A stretch of 64,000 nucleotides of DNA from positions 1,798,001 to 1,862,000 of the forward strand of contig JADJRH010000001.1 in assembly GCA_016712345.1 (NCBI GenBank), written 5' to 3'. Source of the stretch: Polyangiaceae bacterium. GTDB taxonomy: Bacteria > Myxococcota_A > Polyangia > Polyangiales > Polyangiaceae. The position numbers and the translations under genes were made by a program. The notes below the pieces were generated by a model. That model was not told the DNA's origin and ran no database searches. It saw only the letters and a list, made by a program, of their open reading frames with translations. Positions 52,022-60,973 of this stretch are shown here, piece after piece. Position 1 is the stretch's first letter; every line of letters starts with the position of its first letter.

Positions 52022-52570
52022 CGCTCCTCCAAACCCGAAAAAAACCCCCCTTTTGGTGTTCCCATTTTTGGTGAACCTCCAGATTGTCAGAGACCGGGGG
52101 GGGTTCACCAGAAATGAAGGTGGACCGCCGTGAACGCGCTCGCTCAAACACGAAATGTGCCATCCGTTGAAACGTGAAAAACGGCTGCGCCGGACGAGCC
52201 GTTATTCGCGCGGATGGAATGTGAATGGGTCACGGTGAACGAGTAGACCACAATCGGCCGCCGAGGAAAATCGCCAAATGGTTGTTTGTGAAGCGGCACG
52301 CCAGTCTGCAACGAGGCGCGCAGACCGGCTGCGTTGTTCGTTGGGACAGTGGCAGTGTCAAGATGCGCCTGTCATTGTCAAGCAATTCAGCATTGCAGCA
52401 ATGCTCCCGCATCGTCGAATTTGCTTATTTTCATTGAGTTTTCGATGCCTGAACGGGAGCAGCGCCGTCAGCATACCCGCCGTCGCAACACGGCATCGTG
52501 ACAGTGCCGATGTCAAGTTGACAGTTGGTATTGCAGCGCCGTGAACATACCCGCCGTCGCAGCACAACAC
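52022..52570 (-). promoter_or_regulatory. CRISPR leader region
   Basis: 549 bp between the array's last repeat and the cas4 stop, without a convincing gene. Next to the array is an A/C-rich stretch (52030-52070) typical of leaders. Further right are two 33-bp imperfect direct repeats, 52459-52491 and 52533-52565 (GCAGCGCCGT(C/G)A(G/A)CATACC, then CGCCGTCGCA(A/G)CAC), and a paired GACAGTG..TGTCAAG motif near 52342 and 52499. The promoter for pre-crRNA should lie here on the minus strand. Confidence 0.6.
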
Positions 52571-53338
52571 TCACAGCACGTCGCCGCAAAAGCGGACATA
52601 TTCACAATCGGGGCAAAACGAGCGGTATTGGGTAGGTTCTGGAAAGCGCTCGTGGAGCATCATGGTGCGAATCCCGGCCACGGCCTCAAAAAACGCCTGA
52701 CGGGCTTTTTCGCGTAGGACAACACGCACAACGCGTTGCGAAGGCAGCAAAACGATAAAGCCAAAGTCGATGGAGCCGGGCGTCATTTGATACTGTTCTT
52801 CGGCAAGCACGGCGTACCCGGCGAGTTGTGCAATGTGGTGAGCGCCGGCGCCGGCGTGGGTGCGTTTGACTTCTACTGGAATCACGCGCTGAGTCTCTCC
52901 ATGGGTAGGTGGTAAAAATAGCAGCGCGTCACAAATGCCGCGAACTCCAAGGGTAGCGCTTTCAAGGTACACATCAAACTTGCGGTCGGCGAGGTGAACG
53001 CCGTACCTCCTTCCGCTTCGGCGTTTTTCAAGTTGTTCAAGGGCGGACTGAGCCTCTCTTCCAAGGGCCATTTTGGGGGTTTCAGGGGTGCGTTGGGGCA
53101 TGACGCGGCGGTGCCACAAAACCCGCTGACAAAAGGTCCACTGTCTCACGTCGCTGACAGGGATCATGGGTAGGTGGACGGTGGGCAGGTCCGTCTTTGA
53201 GGGATCCGTTTCCGGTAGGTTCGCCCTGGGTAGATCTGAATTGGGGTGGTCTATCTTGCTGTGATCTACCTTGCTGTGATCTACCTCGGAGTGAGCCGCC
53301 GTGGGAAGTTGGTTTTTGAGGTGGTCGGCGTTGTTCAT
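52571..53338 (-). CDS. cas4: Cas4 nuclease with low-complexity N-terminal extension
   Basis: 255 residues. Cas4 motifs: FCQRVLWHRRV (first Fe-S Cys), GREAQSALEQ, the PD-(D/E)XK core GICDALLFL and VIPVEVKRTH, QLAGYAVLAEE, and CPDCEYVRFC with the three C-terminal Cys. It trims prespacers and selects PAM-containing ends. The first ~57 residues are a repetitive extension (DHSKVDHSKIDH, then DLP/NLP units) not seen in ordinary Cas4 proteins. It overlaps cas2 by four bases (ATGA) and is the last gene of the operon, next to the leader. Confidence 0.9.
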   Translation of the reverse strand: MNNADHLKNQLPTAAHSEVDHSKVDHSKIDHPNSDLPRANLPETDPSKTDLPTVHLPMIPVSDVRQWTFCQRVLWHRRVMPQRTPETPKMALGREAQSALEQLEKRRSGRRYGVHLADRKFDVYLESATLGVRGICDALLFLPPTHGETQRVIPVEVKRTHAGAGAHHIAQLAGYAVLAEEQYQMTPGSIDFGFIVLLPSQRVVRVVLREKARQAFFEAVAGIRTMMLHERFPEPTQYRSFCPDCEYVRFCGDVL

Positions 53339-53832
53339 GGCTTGTTTCCACTGCCGGCTTTGGGCTTTCGAAAAGCTTCAATTGACGCGGCAAGGCCGCG
53401 TTCCAGCTCCAACTCATCGTCAGACACCGGCCGTTCAATGGGTTGGGTAGAATCGGTACCTGTCAAGGCGACAATGGGTTTACCTCGAATAGAAAAACGC
53501 GTTGCAAAGGCCAACTCTCGTTCACCGATCGGATGGAAGATCGCTCTGCCTCCCCCTTCGGCCTCCGTGAGCAACCGTTCTACCCTGCTTGACAGTTCTT
53601 CGCGCCGATTTCGGCTCATGGGCCCTTCAAAAACGCTCCACTGGGTGCGAGTGAGGCCATAGTCTTTGCAAAGCTCCCCCACTTTGCGTCGAGTTTTGTC
53701 GCAGGGTATGTCAAACGCGACGAGTGTAAAAAGTTCACCGGGGGTGTCTTGTCGAACGGCGGCGGCTCCGGGACGTTCGGCGTGCCAGGGTCGGGTAGAC
53801 TTGACACCGGGGCGTTGGGTAGGTTTTACCAT
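53335..53832 (-). CDS. cas2: Cas2 with extended termini
   Basis: 165 residues. The Cas2 core begins at about residue 34: LFTLVAFDIPCDKTRRKV with the conserved Asp, then LTRTQWSVFEGPMSRNRREEL and EAEGGGRAIFHPIGE. It pairs with Cas1 as the spacer integrase. Core length is normal, but ~33 extra residues precede it and ~50 polar ones follow it, longer than the usual ~90-100-residue Cas2. ATG 53832 overlaps the end of cas1. Confidence 0.88.
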   Translation of the reverse strand: MVKPTQRPGVKSTRPWHAERPGAAAVRQDTPGELFTLVAFDIPCDKTRRKVGELCKDYGLTRTQWSVFEGPMSRNRREELSSRVERLLTEAEGGGRAIFHPIGERELAFATRFSIRGKPIVALTGTDSTQPIERPVSDDELELERGLAASIEAFRKPKAGSGNKP

Positions 53833-54983
53833 GTCATTGCAAACGGTTTGTAAGGTTCTTCGCCGCGCACGTGGTTGGCAACCGCGCGGGCCTGACGTTG
53901 AACAACACTTCCCAGTTGGTATTTTTTTCCAGCGATCATCACCGGAGATTCAAGCCTTTCGAGCACGGCGGCGGCGATTGCCTTACGGGTGGAGTCGTCG
54001 AGGAAATTTCCCTCGAACCGGACAGGCTGACCCAACCTGACATGGGCAATCACGGCGCGGTCAACCGCCGGAGCGCGCAGCTCTTCCATCAAGTCGAGCA
54101 CGAGGGAAGGTTTGCCTGACCTGTCGGCGTGGAGCATTCCCGCAAATGGGTCGAGCCCGGCGTGCAAAAGCGCCGCCCAGCAGCGGCTCGACAAAATTCC
54201 GTACCCATAGTTGAGCATGGCATTCACCGGGTCTACTGCGCCGCGGCCTTTTCTACCCTGAAAGTCGCAGCGCCCTTCAAGCAGGGCTTTCACCCCGCTC
54301 CAATAGGCTTTGGCTCCGGCGCCTTCGGTTCCCATGAGGGTATCGCGAACAGCGTCGGGGCAGGTTCCCTCCACGGCGAGTGCCGATTTTCTTGCTTTTC
54401 GAACGTCGGCGGCGGCCTGCAAAACGCGCTCGCGCCTGGGTTTGTCAGACTTTTCTGACTTAGAAAAGTAGGCCAAGAGCGACGCCTGATTGCGGAGCTT
54501 GCCGGTGACAAAACTGCGGCATAGTTCAGCCCCTTCCTTTCGCTCCATCGCTCGGAGTTGAGCGCGTCGGGTGAGCACTGTGGCTGTGAACATGGGTGAT
54601 GTCAACATGGCGTACGGTTGACCCGCGGGGTTGACAAAGGTGATGGGTATACCGCGCAGGGCTGCTTCTTCAATCACATCGGTAGAAAGGCTGGCGGCGC
54701 GTGGCGGTAACACAATTTCTCCAATGCGAAAGAATGGGATTTCTTCTTCATCGCGCGCCGATCGGGAGGGTCGGACGTTGTGTACATTTTGGCCGTCGGG
54801 TTGATTCTTCCCATCGGCCTGATTCTTCCCATCGGGCTGAATCTTCCCGTCGGCCGCGGCGGGAGCTTCGGTCGCGTTGGCTTTGGAGGACGGGGTGGAC
54901 TTGGTAGGACGGCGGATGACAAGGCGTTCCCCGCGTTTTCCAAGGTAGGTTCCACGTTCATGAACAACAACAGTGCGAAACAT
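53826..54983 (-). CDS. cas1: Cas1 integrase with a repetitive insertion
   Basis: Start at ATG 54983 (MFRTVVVHERGTYLGKRG), the normal Cas1 opening with GAGGGATC upstream; a frame from 55148 adds 55 unrelated residues. 385 residues. Metal-site residues are present: E in MGTEGAGAKAYW, H in AGMLHADRSG, E in LVLDLMEELR, and DPVNAMLNYGYGIL. Residues ~26-82 are an insertion built on DGKNQ units (DGKIQPDGKNQADGKNQ) between the first beta strands. It lies 148 bp after cas3. It integrates new spacers at the leader end. Confidence 0.93.
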   Translation of the reverse strand: MFRTVVVHERGTYLGKRGERLVIRRPTKSTPSSKANATEAPAAADGKIQPDGKNQADGKNQPDGQNVHNVRPSRSARDEEEIPFFRIGEIVLPPRAASLSTDVIEEAALRGIPITFVNPAGQPYAMLTSPMFTATVLTRRAQLRAMERKEGAELCRSFVTGKLRNQASLLAYFSKSEKSDKPRRERVLQAAADVRKARKSALAVEGTCPDAVRDTLMGTEGAGAKAYWSGVKALLEGRCDFQGRKGRGAVDPVNAMLNYGYGILSSRCWAALLHAGLDPFAGMLHADRSGKPSLVLDLMEELRAPAVDRAVIAHVRLGQPVRFEGNFLDDSTRKAIAAAVLERLESPVMIAGKKYQLGSVVQRQARAVANHVRGEEPYKPFAMTW

Positions 54984-55131
54984 GGGTAGATCCCTCCACA
55001 ACGATGGGTGCTTTCCGTGCACGAAATTGGGTAGATTTTTGGTTGACTTCGCAAACACCCCTCGGAGCGAAGTGGTAACAAACGGCTTTAATCGGGGCGA
55101 ATTTCTTGGGGAAAAAATTTTTTTCCAAGCG

Positions 55132-57471
55132 TCAAGCTTGAAGGCCAACGCGTGTATCGTAACGCGCTTTTGCTACCCAAAGGGTGCGCGTGTTTTTTGA
55201 CGCAGGCAATGGGTAGATCAATCCCGCATTGCGGAGTCGGTGAAAGAGCCCCGAATGGATGGGAAGGAGAACTTCAGGGAGGCGCAACGGCTGGTTTTTG
55301 GCAAACTCCACCGCTTCATTCAGCACGCATTCAGGGATCACTTCGTACCCATCAAACAGGTCGTCAAAGGTGTCGCGCAAGTCGGTTTGAGCGCCAAAAG
55401 CCCGCAGTGCTTGAAACACGTTGCGTTCGTGGAGGGTCTGATTTTCTTTCAGCTCGCGCTCCCACTCTGCACGGCGCGATCCTGAATAGACTTCGTCGAG
55501 CCATTGTGTCACCCGCGCTTCATCCACATCTTTGTCGGCGTTGATCTGTACAATTCGACTCGCTGCCTCTACCCACCGCTCTTGGTAAGGTAGGGTTTTG
55601 GTGGCCGGCTCGGTGAGAACAATCACGTCGCGCCGGGGAGATTTTCGCCCGCGGTTTATTCGGCCAAAGCGTTGGAGCAAGGCTTCAAGCGGAGCGGGTT
55701 CGGTGAACAAAACATCAAAGTCGACATCCAAACTCACTTCTACCACTTGGGTGGCAATGCAGAGGGAGCCACTCCCATCGCGCACGCGCGACTGGGTAGA
55801 CATTTTGTCGGCGAGAAGTTTTTCTTTTGCTTGTCTGTCGCGTCCTATAAACCGCGAGTGAAGGAGGGTAGGTTCGAGATCAGCCAATTGTTCGGCCGCC
55901 TGAATGGCTCGCGACACGGTGTTGGCAGTGACCAACACAGCTTCTCCACATTTCACGCGTGAACGAATGGCCTCCATCACAGAGGTTTCAGATAGTCCGC
56001 CCCGCTCCACTCGAAGGGTATGGCGCCTGAATTGGGTGTACGTTTCACCGTTGGCATATACGACCTGAACGTTGGGCAACGTTTTTTGAATGTGCTCCAA
56101 GAGCACGGTGGGTAGAGTGGCACTCATCAACAAAACGCGAGCACCAAAACCAACAGCGGCAAAACGCAACGCGGCCAAAATCAAGGCCAAGCGTGAAGGG
56201 TCGTAGGCATGAATTTCATCAACAACAATGCGCGCCCCTGAAAGTCCTGTCCACGCGGCTTCATACCCGGGGAGTCCAAAAGCGGCCTTCAACAATTGGT
56301 AGGGTGTGGTGACGCGGGCGCTTGTGGCAAGGAGTGACGCCAGATTTTTTTGGCGTTGCACGTCGCGGGCGGCTTCTTCAAGTGTGTACTCTTTGAGGAG
56401 GGCCTGCGCGTACAGGACGGAGGTGGCGCGCGCATGCTCCAGCGCAACGGCCTCATCGCCGAAAAGTTTTCCCAACCTTACCTTCATGGCGTTTAGGCTT
56501 GCCTGGTAAGGTAAGACGTACACGAGCGGGGCGGGGGAAGATTGGCCGGCCGCCCACCGGAGGGCAGACTCGGTTTTTCCGCTGCCCGTAGGCGCGATCA
56601 GCACTGTGTTAGAACGGGAAGCGGCGCAGCGCTCTTGATGGGGGAGCCACCGGAATGTGTTGAAGAGCGGGTGGGAGGTGACTCGACTGTCGGACAAAAC
56701 CACCGGAGGTTGAAGCTTTTCGTGCGCGGAGGCTGTATGGTCGGCCAGAGTCACGAGGCCCCGAAGCGCCAAGGCCGTTCGATTGTCGGGGTGTTCGCCG
56801 GGCAATTGACGGAGTGTTTCACACAGCTTGTTATACTTGGCCAATGCGGTATGAACGGCTGCGGAACCGTGGGTAGATAACCAGGCGGTGCGCTTCTGTG
56901 AAGGTGGAACAAACGCGGGTGGGGTGACGTTCGTAAAGTGGTGGCGCTCTGCCCATTGGGGGGCACGTTCTAGCAGGAGTTGACCCAACCCTTCCACCAC
57001 ATCCGGGGAGATCTCGGCAAGCAGGCCTGGCAACACGTCGTCGTCGGGTGTGTACACAGCGCGATAACACGTAATAGAAGCATCATCGGCATCGCGGTGG
57101 TGCGACACAATGCCCGCGGCAATCCACGCAAACGCGGGATCGTTTTCTTTTGCAACCCACGGTAGAAAAGCGAGCGAGAGCACTTCATGCCGCTGTCCCC
57201 ATCGTGGTGCACCGGGGAGCAATTGTTGTTGAAACCCTCGGCACGCTTTTCCAAAATCGTGCAGAACCGCCGCCCAAAAGGCCCATGTGAACAAGTTGGG
57301 TTGTTCTACCCATGTGGGTAGATTTGGATGCCTGTTGCAACGGTCGGCGAGGCGGGCGACCACGGCGTGGGTATGCCCTTCAAGCGTTTCACCGGGTTTC
57401 CCGTGGGTGCCGCTTTTGGCTCGAATGTTGGCGAGGGGATTTGCCGCGGGCATGTCCTTTGTGGTGGCCAT
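55132..57471 (-). CDS. cas3: Cas3 HD nuclease-helicase
   Basis: 779 residues. The N-terminal HD domain shows EGHTHAVVARLADR, AAVLHDFGKACRGFQ (HD at 71-72), RHEVLSLAF and SHHRDADD. The SF2 helicase part shows APTGSGKTESALRW, RIVVDEIHAYDP, LLMSATLPT, HSRFIGRDRQAKE and QVVEVSLDVDFDV, ending with ALLQRFGRINRGR. It unwinds and degrades target DNA once Cascade has bound. Both nuclease and helicase motifs are complete, so the interference arm looks usable apart from the cas8 frameshift. It is 65 bp downstream of cas5; a ribosome binding site is not obvious. Confidence 0.95.
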   Translation of the reverse strand: MATTKDMPAANPLANIRAKSGTHGKPGETLEGHTHAVVARLADRCNRHPNLPTWVEQPNLFTWAFWAAVLHDFGKACRGFQQQLLPGAPRWGQRHEVLSLAFLPWVAKENDPAFAWIAAGIVSHHRDADDASITCYRAVYTPDDDVLPGLLAEISPDVVEGLGQLLLERAPQWAERHHFTNVTPPAFVPPSQKRTAWLSTHGSAAVHTALAKYNKLCETLRQLPGEHPDNRTALALRGLVTLADHTASAHEKLQPPVVLSDSRVTSHPLFNTFRWLPHQERCAASRSNTVLIAPTGSGKTESALRWAAGQSSPAPLVYVLPYQASLNAMKVRLGKLFGDEAVALEHARATSVLYAQALLKEYTLEEAARDVQRQKNLASLLATSARVTTPYQLLKAAFGLPGYEAAWTGLSGARIVVDEIHAYDPSRLALILAALRFAAVGFGARVLLMSATLPTVLLEHIQKTLPNVQVVYANGETYTQFRRHTLRVERGGLSETSVMEAIRSRVKCGEAVLVTANTVSRAIQAAEQLADLEPTLLHSRFIGRDRQAKEKLLADKMSTQSRVRDGSGSLCIATQVVEVSLDVDFDVLFTEPAPLEALLQRFGRINRGRKSPRRDVIVLTEPATKTLPYQERWVEAASRIVQINADKDVDEARVTQWLDEVYSGSRRAEWERELKENQTLHERNVFQALRAFGAQTDLRDTFDDLFDGYEVIPECVLNEAVEFAKNQPLRLPEVLLPIHSGLFHRLRNAGLIYPLPASKNTRTLWVAKARYDTRVGLQA

Positions 57472-57536
57472 ATCAAATGAGTCGGTGATTTACTGGCAAC
57501 ACGCGTGTTGCGGAACCAAACAACGGCGCCGCACGA

Positions 57537-58340
57537 TCAGGCCGCCGGGTGGACAGCAACGGGCGATTGCGAAAAGCCTTGAAATACAAGGCCCCGCTGT
57601 TCGCCCCCATGTTCAGGCGAGAGCGGATCTACCCAGGCGGTAAACGGTTCACCCGCAATGTCCAGCCATCTTCCGCGAGCACCCGCCGCATTGGAACCGG
57701 CTGAATGAATGCGTCCTTTCACGATCACTTGTTGAGCAAATGTGACCTGACGGCTGGGAGCCGGGCCGATCCATTGAGGCATGAGCACCGTGGTACCGGC
57801 GGCTGTGCGTTTGCGAAAGGGTAAGGGTAAAATGGTGTCTTCCACGTAAAAGCGTGTGTCTTCCCGCAAATCAACAACTTGGGCCAGGGCAGGCTTTCCA
57901 TCCGGGTCAGGTTGAGGAACCACGGTTGCGAGGTCTTGACTTCTACCCAAGACGAGGGTGAACGCCGGATTGGAAAATGCGGGGAGCCAACCCGGTTGGT
58001 TGAGGTACAGTTCAAGCGTTGAGTTGAACAAAAAAGCCCGCTTTACCGGCTGAACGGCACCTTCAATAACTTTTTTGTGGGAGGAATGAGGGGCGGGCAG
58101 CTTTCCACCCTGAAGGTTGATGACATGTTGGTGTTCGAGGTCATCAGCCTTTGCTCGGTACGAAAACCGGTAGGCAAATTGGAGTGCACCCGGGTCGGGT
58201 AAGTGCCCGAGCACGCTCGCCACAAGGCCATAAATGGTGGATGGGGGAGGCATGTCAAACGAGAGTTGCCTCCCCACCACAAAGTGCGGCATGCGAAACG
58301 AACATACCGGCGCTTCAATCACCACTCGCAGGGCGCGCAT
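57537..58340 (-). CDS. cas5: Cas5 (Cas5t-like) Cascade subunit
   Basis: ATG 58340 (MRALRVVIEAPVCSFRMPHF) follows the cas7 stop by one base; the longer frame to 58745 lies inside cas7 and is not used. 267 residues with the Cas5 opening, VGRQLSFDMPPPSTIYGLVASVLG (read as VGRQLSF then PPPSTIYGLV), and later HQHVINLQGGKL and LNQPGWLP. Cas5 caps the 5'-handle of the crRNA in Cascade. The order cas8-cas7-cas5 is that of Cst/Dev-type I-B systems. Confidence 0.88.
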   Translation of the reverse strand: MRALRVVIEAPVCSFRMPHFVVGRQLSFDMPPPSTIYGLVASVLGHLPDPGALQFAYRFSYRAKADDLEHQHVINLQGGKLPAPHSSHKKVIEGAVQPVKRAFLFNSTLELYLNQPGWLPAFSNPAFTLVLGRSQDLATVVPQPDPDGKPALAQVVDLREDTRFYVEDTILPLPFRKRTAAGTTVLMPQWIGPAPSRQVTFAQQVIVKGRIHSAGSNAAGARGRWLDIAGEPFTAWVDPLSPEHGGEQRGLVFQGFSQSPVAVHPAA

Positions 58341-58341
58341 A

Positions 58342-59445
58342 TTAGGCAAACCACGCAGCGGCTTGTGGGGTTTTAAGGCTTTCCGCCAATTGGCGAAGGG
58401 CCTCGCGCGGGTGCGCAAATACAAACCTGACGTGACTGTTTTGGCCCTGAATGTCGGCGGCGATGGCTTTGAGTTTTTCGAACTCACCGTCGGCATACCC
58501 GGCCGTCCACCCCACATAGATGGGAGACAAAAGGTCGTCTGCGAAAACGCTTGCAATCTCGCGAACCGCACCTTCGTGAACGGCGGCTTCGTGCCCTTTG
58601 CCGGCAGTGACAGCTCGGTAGAACGGATTGTTGCCTCCGCGCATGACAGCTCCGATAAACACCACCGGCGCCACGTCGGTGTGATGGAGGGTTTGTTTGG
58701 CTCCACCTGAAACATCTCCCACCGCTTGTACCAACGTGGCCACACGGGCCGCTCTGTCAGCCACGGGTAGACGGTACGCCGGTTGGTTGTGTACGTTCAC
58801 CTGCTCAAGCTTGGCCTCGGCGGCGGCTTTTTGCCTGTTATCGTCGAGGTTTTTATAACCTACCCTACCCCCGAAAAAGAACGTACCGGCGCAGGTTAAG
58901 TCCACCGATACCGAGCCGCGCAGGGTCGCTCTGTAAAACTGATGCTCGTGCGGAACGGGGTTACCATCGTGGCGGGACATGGTGCCAAAGTCGTCGACTA
59001 TTTTGGTTGGGGCGAGTGCCACAAACGTCCCCACGCGAAGGGGGGATACACGGGTAAGCTCACCCGTTGTGGGGGTAAGGTCAACCCCTCCACCTTCTGC
59101 CTTTTTGGCTTTTTTGGCTTCTTTTGCGTCTTCTTTTTTGCTTTCTGCCCGCATGTACCCAAAGAGATCATCATCCCAATATTTGAGAGGATTGCCGTCG
59201 GTGTAGGCAATTTTGGATTCACGCGACATGGGCGCCACGGTCCAGGGGCCACCCTGACGCTCCAGATGCGTACGCAGCCAATACCGGTACGATTGGGCGG
59301 AGACATAGGGGAACTGACCCTGACCCGGCACAGTGATTTTTTTGACTCCGATCTTGTTGTCGTTGCGCTCTGACTCTTCTGGCCCAGCATTATTCAGGGC
59401 CGATGCGGGGGCATCAATCAACAATACTCCAGTGATGAAGCTCAT
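58342..59445 (-). CDS. cas7: Cas7 (Cst2/DevR family) Cascade backbone
   Basis: 367 residues opening MSFITGVLLIDAPASALNN, followed by VKKITVPGQGQFPYVSAQSYRYWLR, typical of Cst2/DevR Cas7. The middle has the Lys/Glu-rich loop KKEDAKEAKKAKKAEGGG. FGTMSRHDGNPVPHEHQFYR and FIGAVMRGGNNPF are further family features. Multiple copies coat the crRNA spacer. It overlaps the cas8 stop (ATGA). In Myxococcus the homologue DevR also affects development; no such role can be read from sequence here. Confidence 0.92.
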   Translation of the reverse strand: MSFITGVLLIDAPASALNNAGPEESERNDNKIGVKKITVPGQGQFPYVSAQSYRYWLRTHLERQGGPWTVAPMSRESKIAYTDGNPLKYWDDDLFGYMRAESKKEDAKEAKKAKKAEGGGVDLTPTTGELTRVSPLRVGTFVALAPTKIVDDFGTMSRHDGNPVPHEHQFYRATLRGSVSVDLTCAGTFFFGGRVGYKNLDDNRQKAAAEAKLEQVNVHNQPAYRLPVADRAARVATLVQAVGDVSGGAKQTLHHTDVAPVVFIGAVMRGGNNPFYRAVTAGKGHEAAVHEGAVREIASVFADDLLSPIYVGWTAGYADGEFEKLKAIAADIQGQNSHVRFVFAHPREALRQLAESLKTPQAAAWFA

Positions 59446-60973
59446 GCGCTCGCTCCTTGTTCCGCCTCATGGGCATCTTGTGAATCATCGTCGGATGGGG
59501 CACCCAACTCGGCTGCGGCCTCCGCATTTGCGGCAAAGTAGTCTCTTAACCCTTCAAGCACTCGAAGACATAACAGGTCGCGGGCAAGCGACCAGTCACG
59601 GTAAGGTACGTCTTCTGCCTCTTCAAAAATCTGAATAAACTCGTCAAAGGTGAGAAGCGGTTGTCTACCCGCTTTTACTTCAAGCGCGCTTGACTTAATG
59701 AGTCGGGTGCGCAAGCCGGCATATTTGCTGGCCTGAAGGAGACTTCGCAACAGATCGCGATCTCCTCTCTGAATGCGCGCGGCGATGCGGTCACCCACAG
59801 TGCGCAGCGTTTCAATGCGGGCTTTGTCCATGGCAACAATTTCCTCCAAAAACAACTCAACCAAGGGCCACTTGTGGGTAGATTGCAATGCTCGGAGTCT
59901 TTTTTGGGTGCGCGGGTCTTCACGGTTTTTGTGAAGCGCTTCATCTACCCGGCCCAAAAAGTGCGTTTTTACAAATCGCGACACCTGAAGCGGGAGTTGA
60001 AACAGGTCATCATACAGGGTGTTTTTGATGACGGCTGGATCGGGTGCAGCGGGGGTAATAAACCGCTCGCTCTTGGCCTTACCCTTACCCTCGACGACTT
60101 TTTCACGCCGCCACGCTTGAGCCACAAGGGCGTTCCACTCGTTGCGAAACCTGGCACTTTCTGCCCTCGCGAGAAAACGGACGACTCGACCGTCCAGTTC
60201 ATACAAAGAAATGTCAGGCCCCTGTCCGCTGTTGGTGAGATGGTATACTGTAAGCGAGGCAGGGCGGTGATTGCGCTCGCCTTCCACCCGCTTTCGAAAC
60301 GCGTCGCGCAAGGTGGCAATGACAAGCGTTTGGCCGGCTTTTGCATCTGGGTATTTACCCTCGGCGGCCACACTGGCAAGCGACGCTTGAAGGCGATTAA
60401 ACTCAACGGCGGCGCGTGCAAAAAGCAGGGTAAGGTCAGGGTCATCACTGTGGACGGCAAGCGCTCGACCCACGCATCTGCGGGCGCCGAATGCAAACGC
60501 GTGCATGGCGGTGAGCACCCACCCGGCTACGGGTAAACCTCCCTGCGCGGCCGGGGTGAAGTTGAGCACACCGCGGCCTGAAAAAGTGGCACATGACAGC
60601 GGTCAGCCATGGTGGTTGCGGGCTCACCTGAAAAGACACATTGTTTGCCGGCGAGCGAACGATCGACCGGAGCGTTGTGGGAACGGAGCGCGCGATTGGC
60701 TTCTGCAATGCGGCCGTCATTGCCCATGGTTGGGTTGGTAAACGCTCCGTTGGGGTACACACATGAAAGGTAAGAGTTGATCCACGGTGTTTGTCGAGGC
60801 TCTTTTAAGAGCGAGGGTAGACCGTACGCATTTTCTAACTCGTTGGCGGCGGCGTCGAGATCGGAAATGGTAAGGTCGGCCGGGGTTGTTTTAAACGCCA
60901 TGGCGCACAATGCGGCCACACCCACGTCAAGCAGCGGATGGCCCGTATACCGAACATGCACCTGTTGACTCAT
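59442..60973 (-). CDS. cas8: Cas8 (Cst1-like), split into two frames by a -1 shift
   Basis: The gene is read as two frames, 60527-60973 (148 codons) and 59442-60569 (from GTG, 375 codons). Part 1 has the Cst1 start VRYTGHPLLDVGVAALCAMA, NGAFTNP and CVFSGEPATT, then DRCHVPLF. Part 2 continues the family pattern GVLNFTPAAQGGLPVAG, AVHSDDPDLTLLF. The two join if the frame shifts by -1 at the A5 run on the plus strand (60581-60585): PLF then SGRGVLNF. The fused length (~505) is normal for Cst1. Cas8 is the large Cascade subunit that recognises the PAM. The shift may be a homopolymer error, a real mutation or programmed slippage. Confidence 0.85.

Noticed and set aside
46450..52150. Dozens of frames on both strands with NPLINGAINAT- or CINGPVDKGIET-like repeats
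   Set aside because: They are translations of the CRISPR repeats and spacers, not genes.
8240..60760. Frequent GTGTAC/TGTACA
   Set aside because: By eye about 40 in the window, close to the ~30 expected for a 6-mer on two strands; not convincing.
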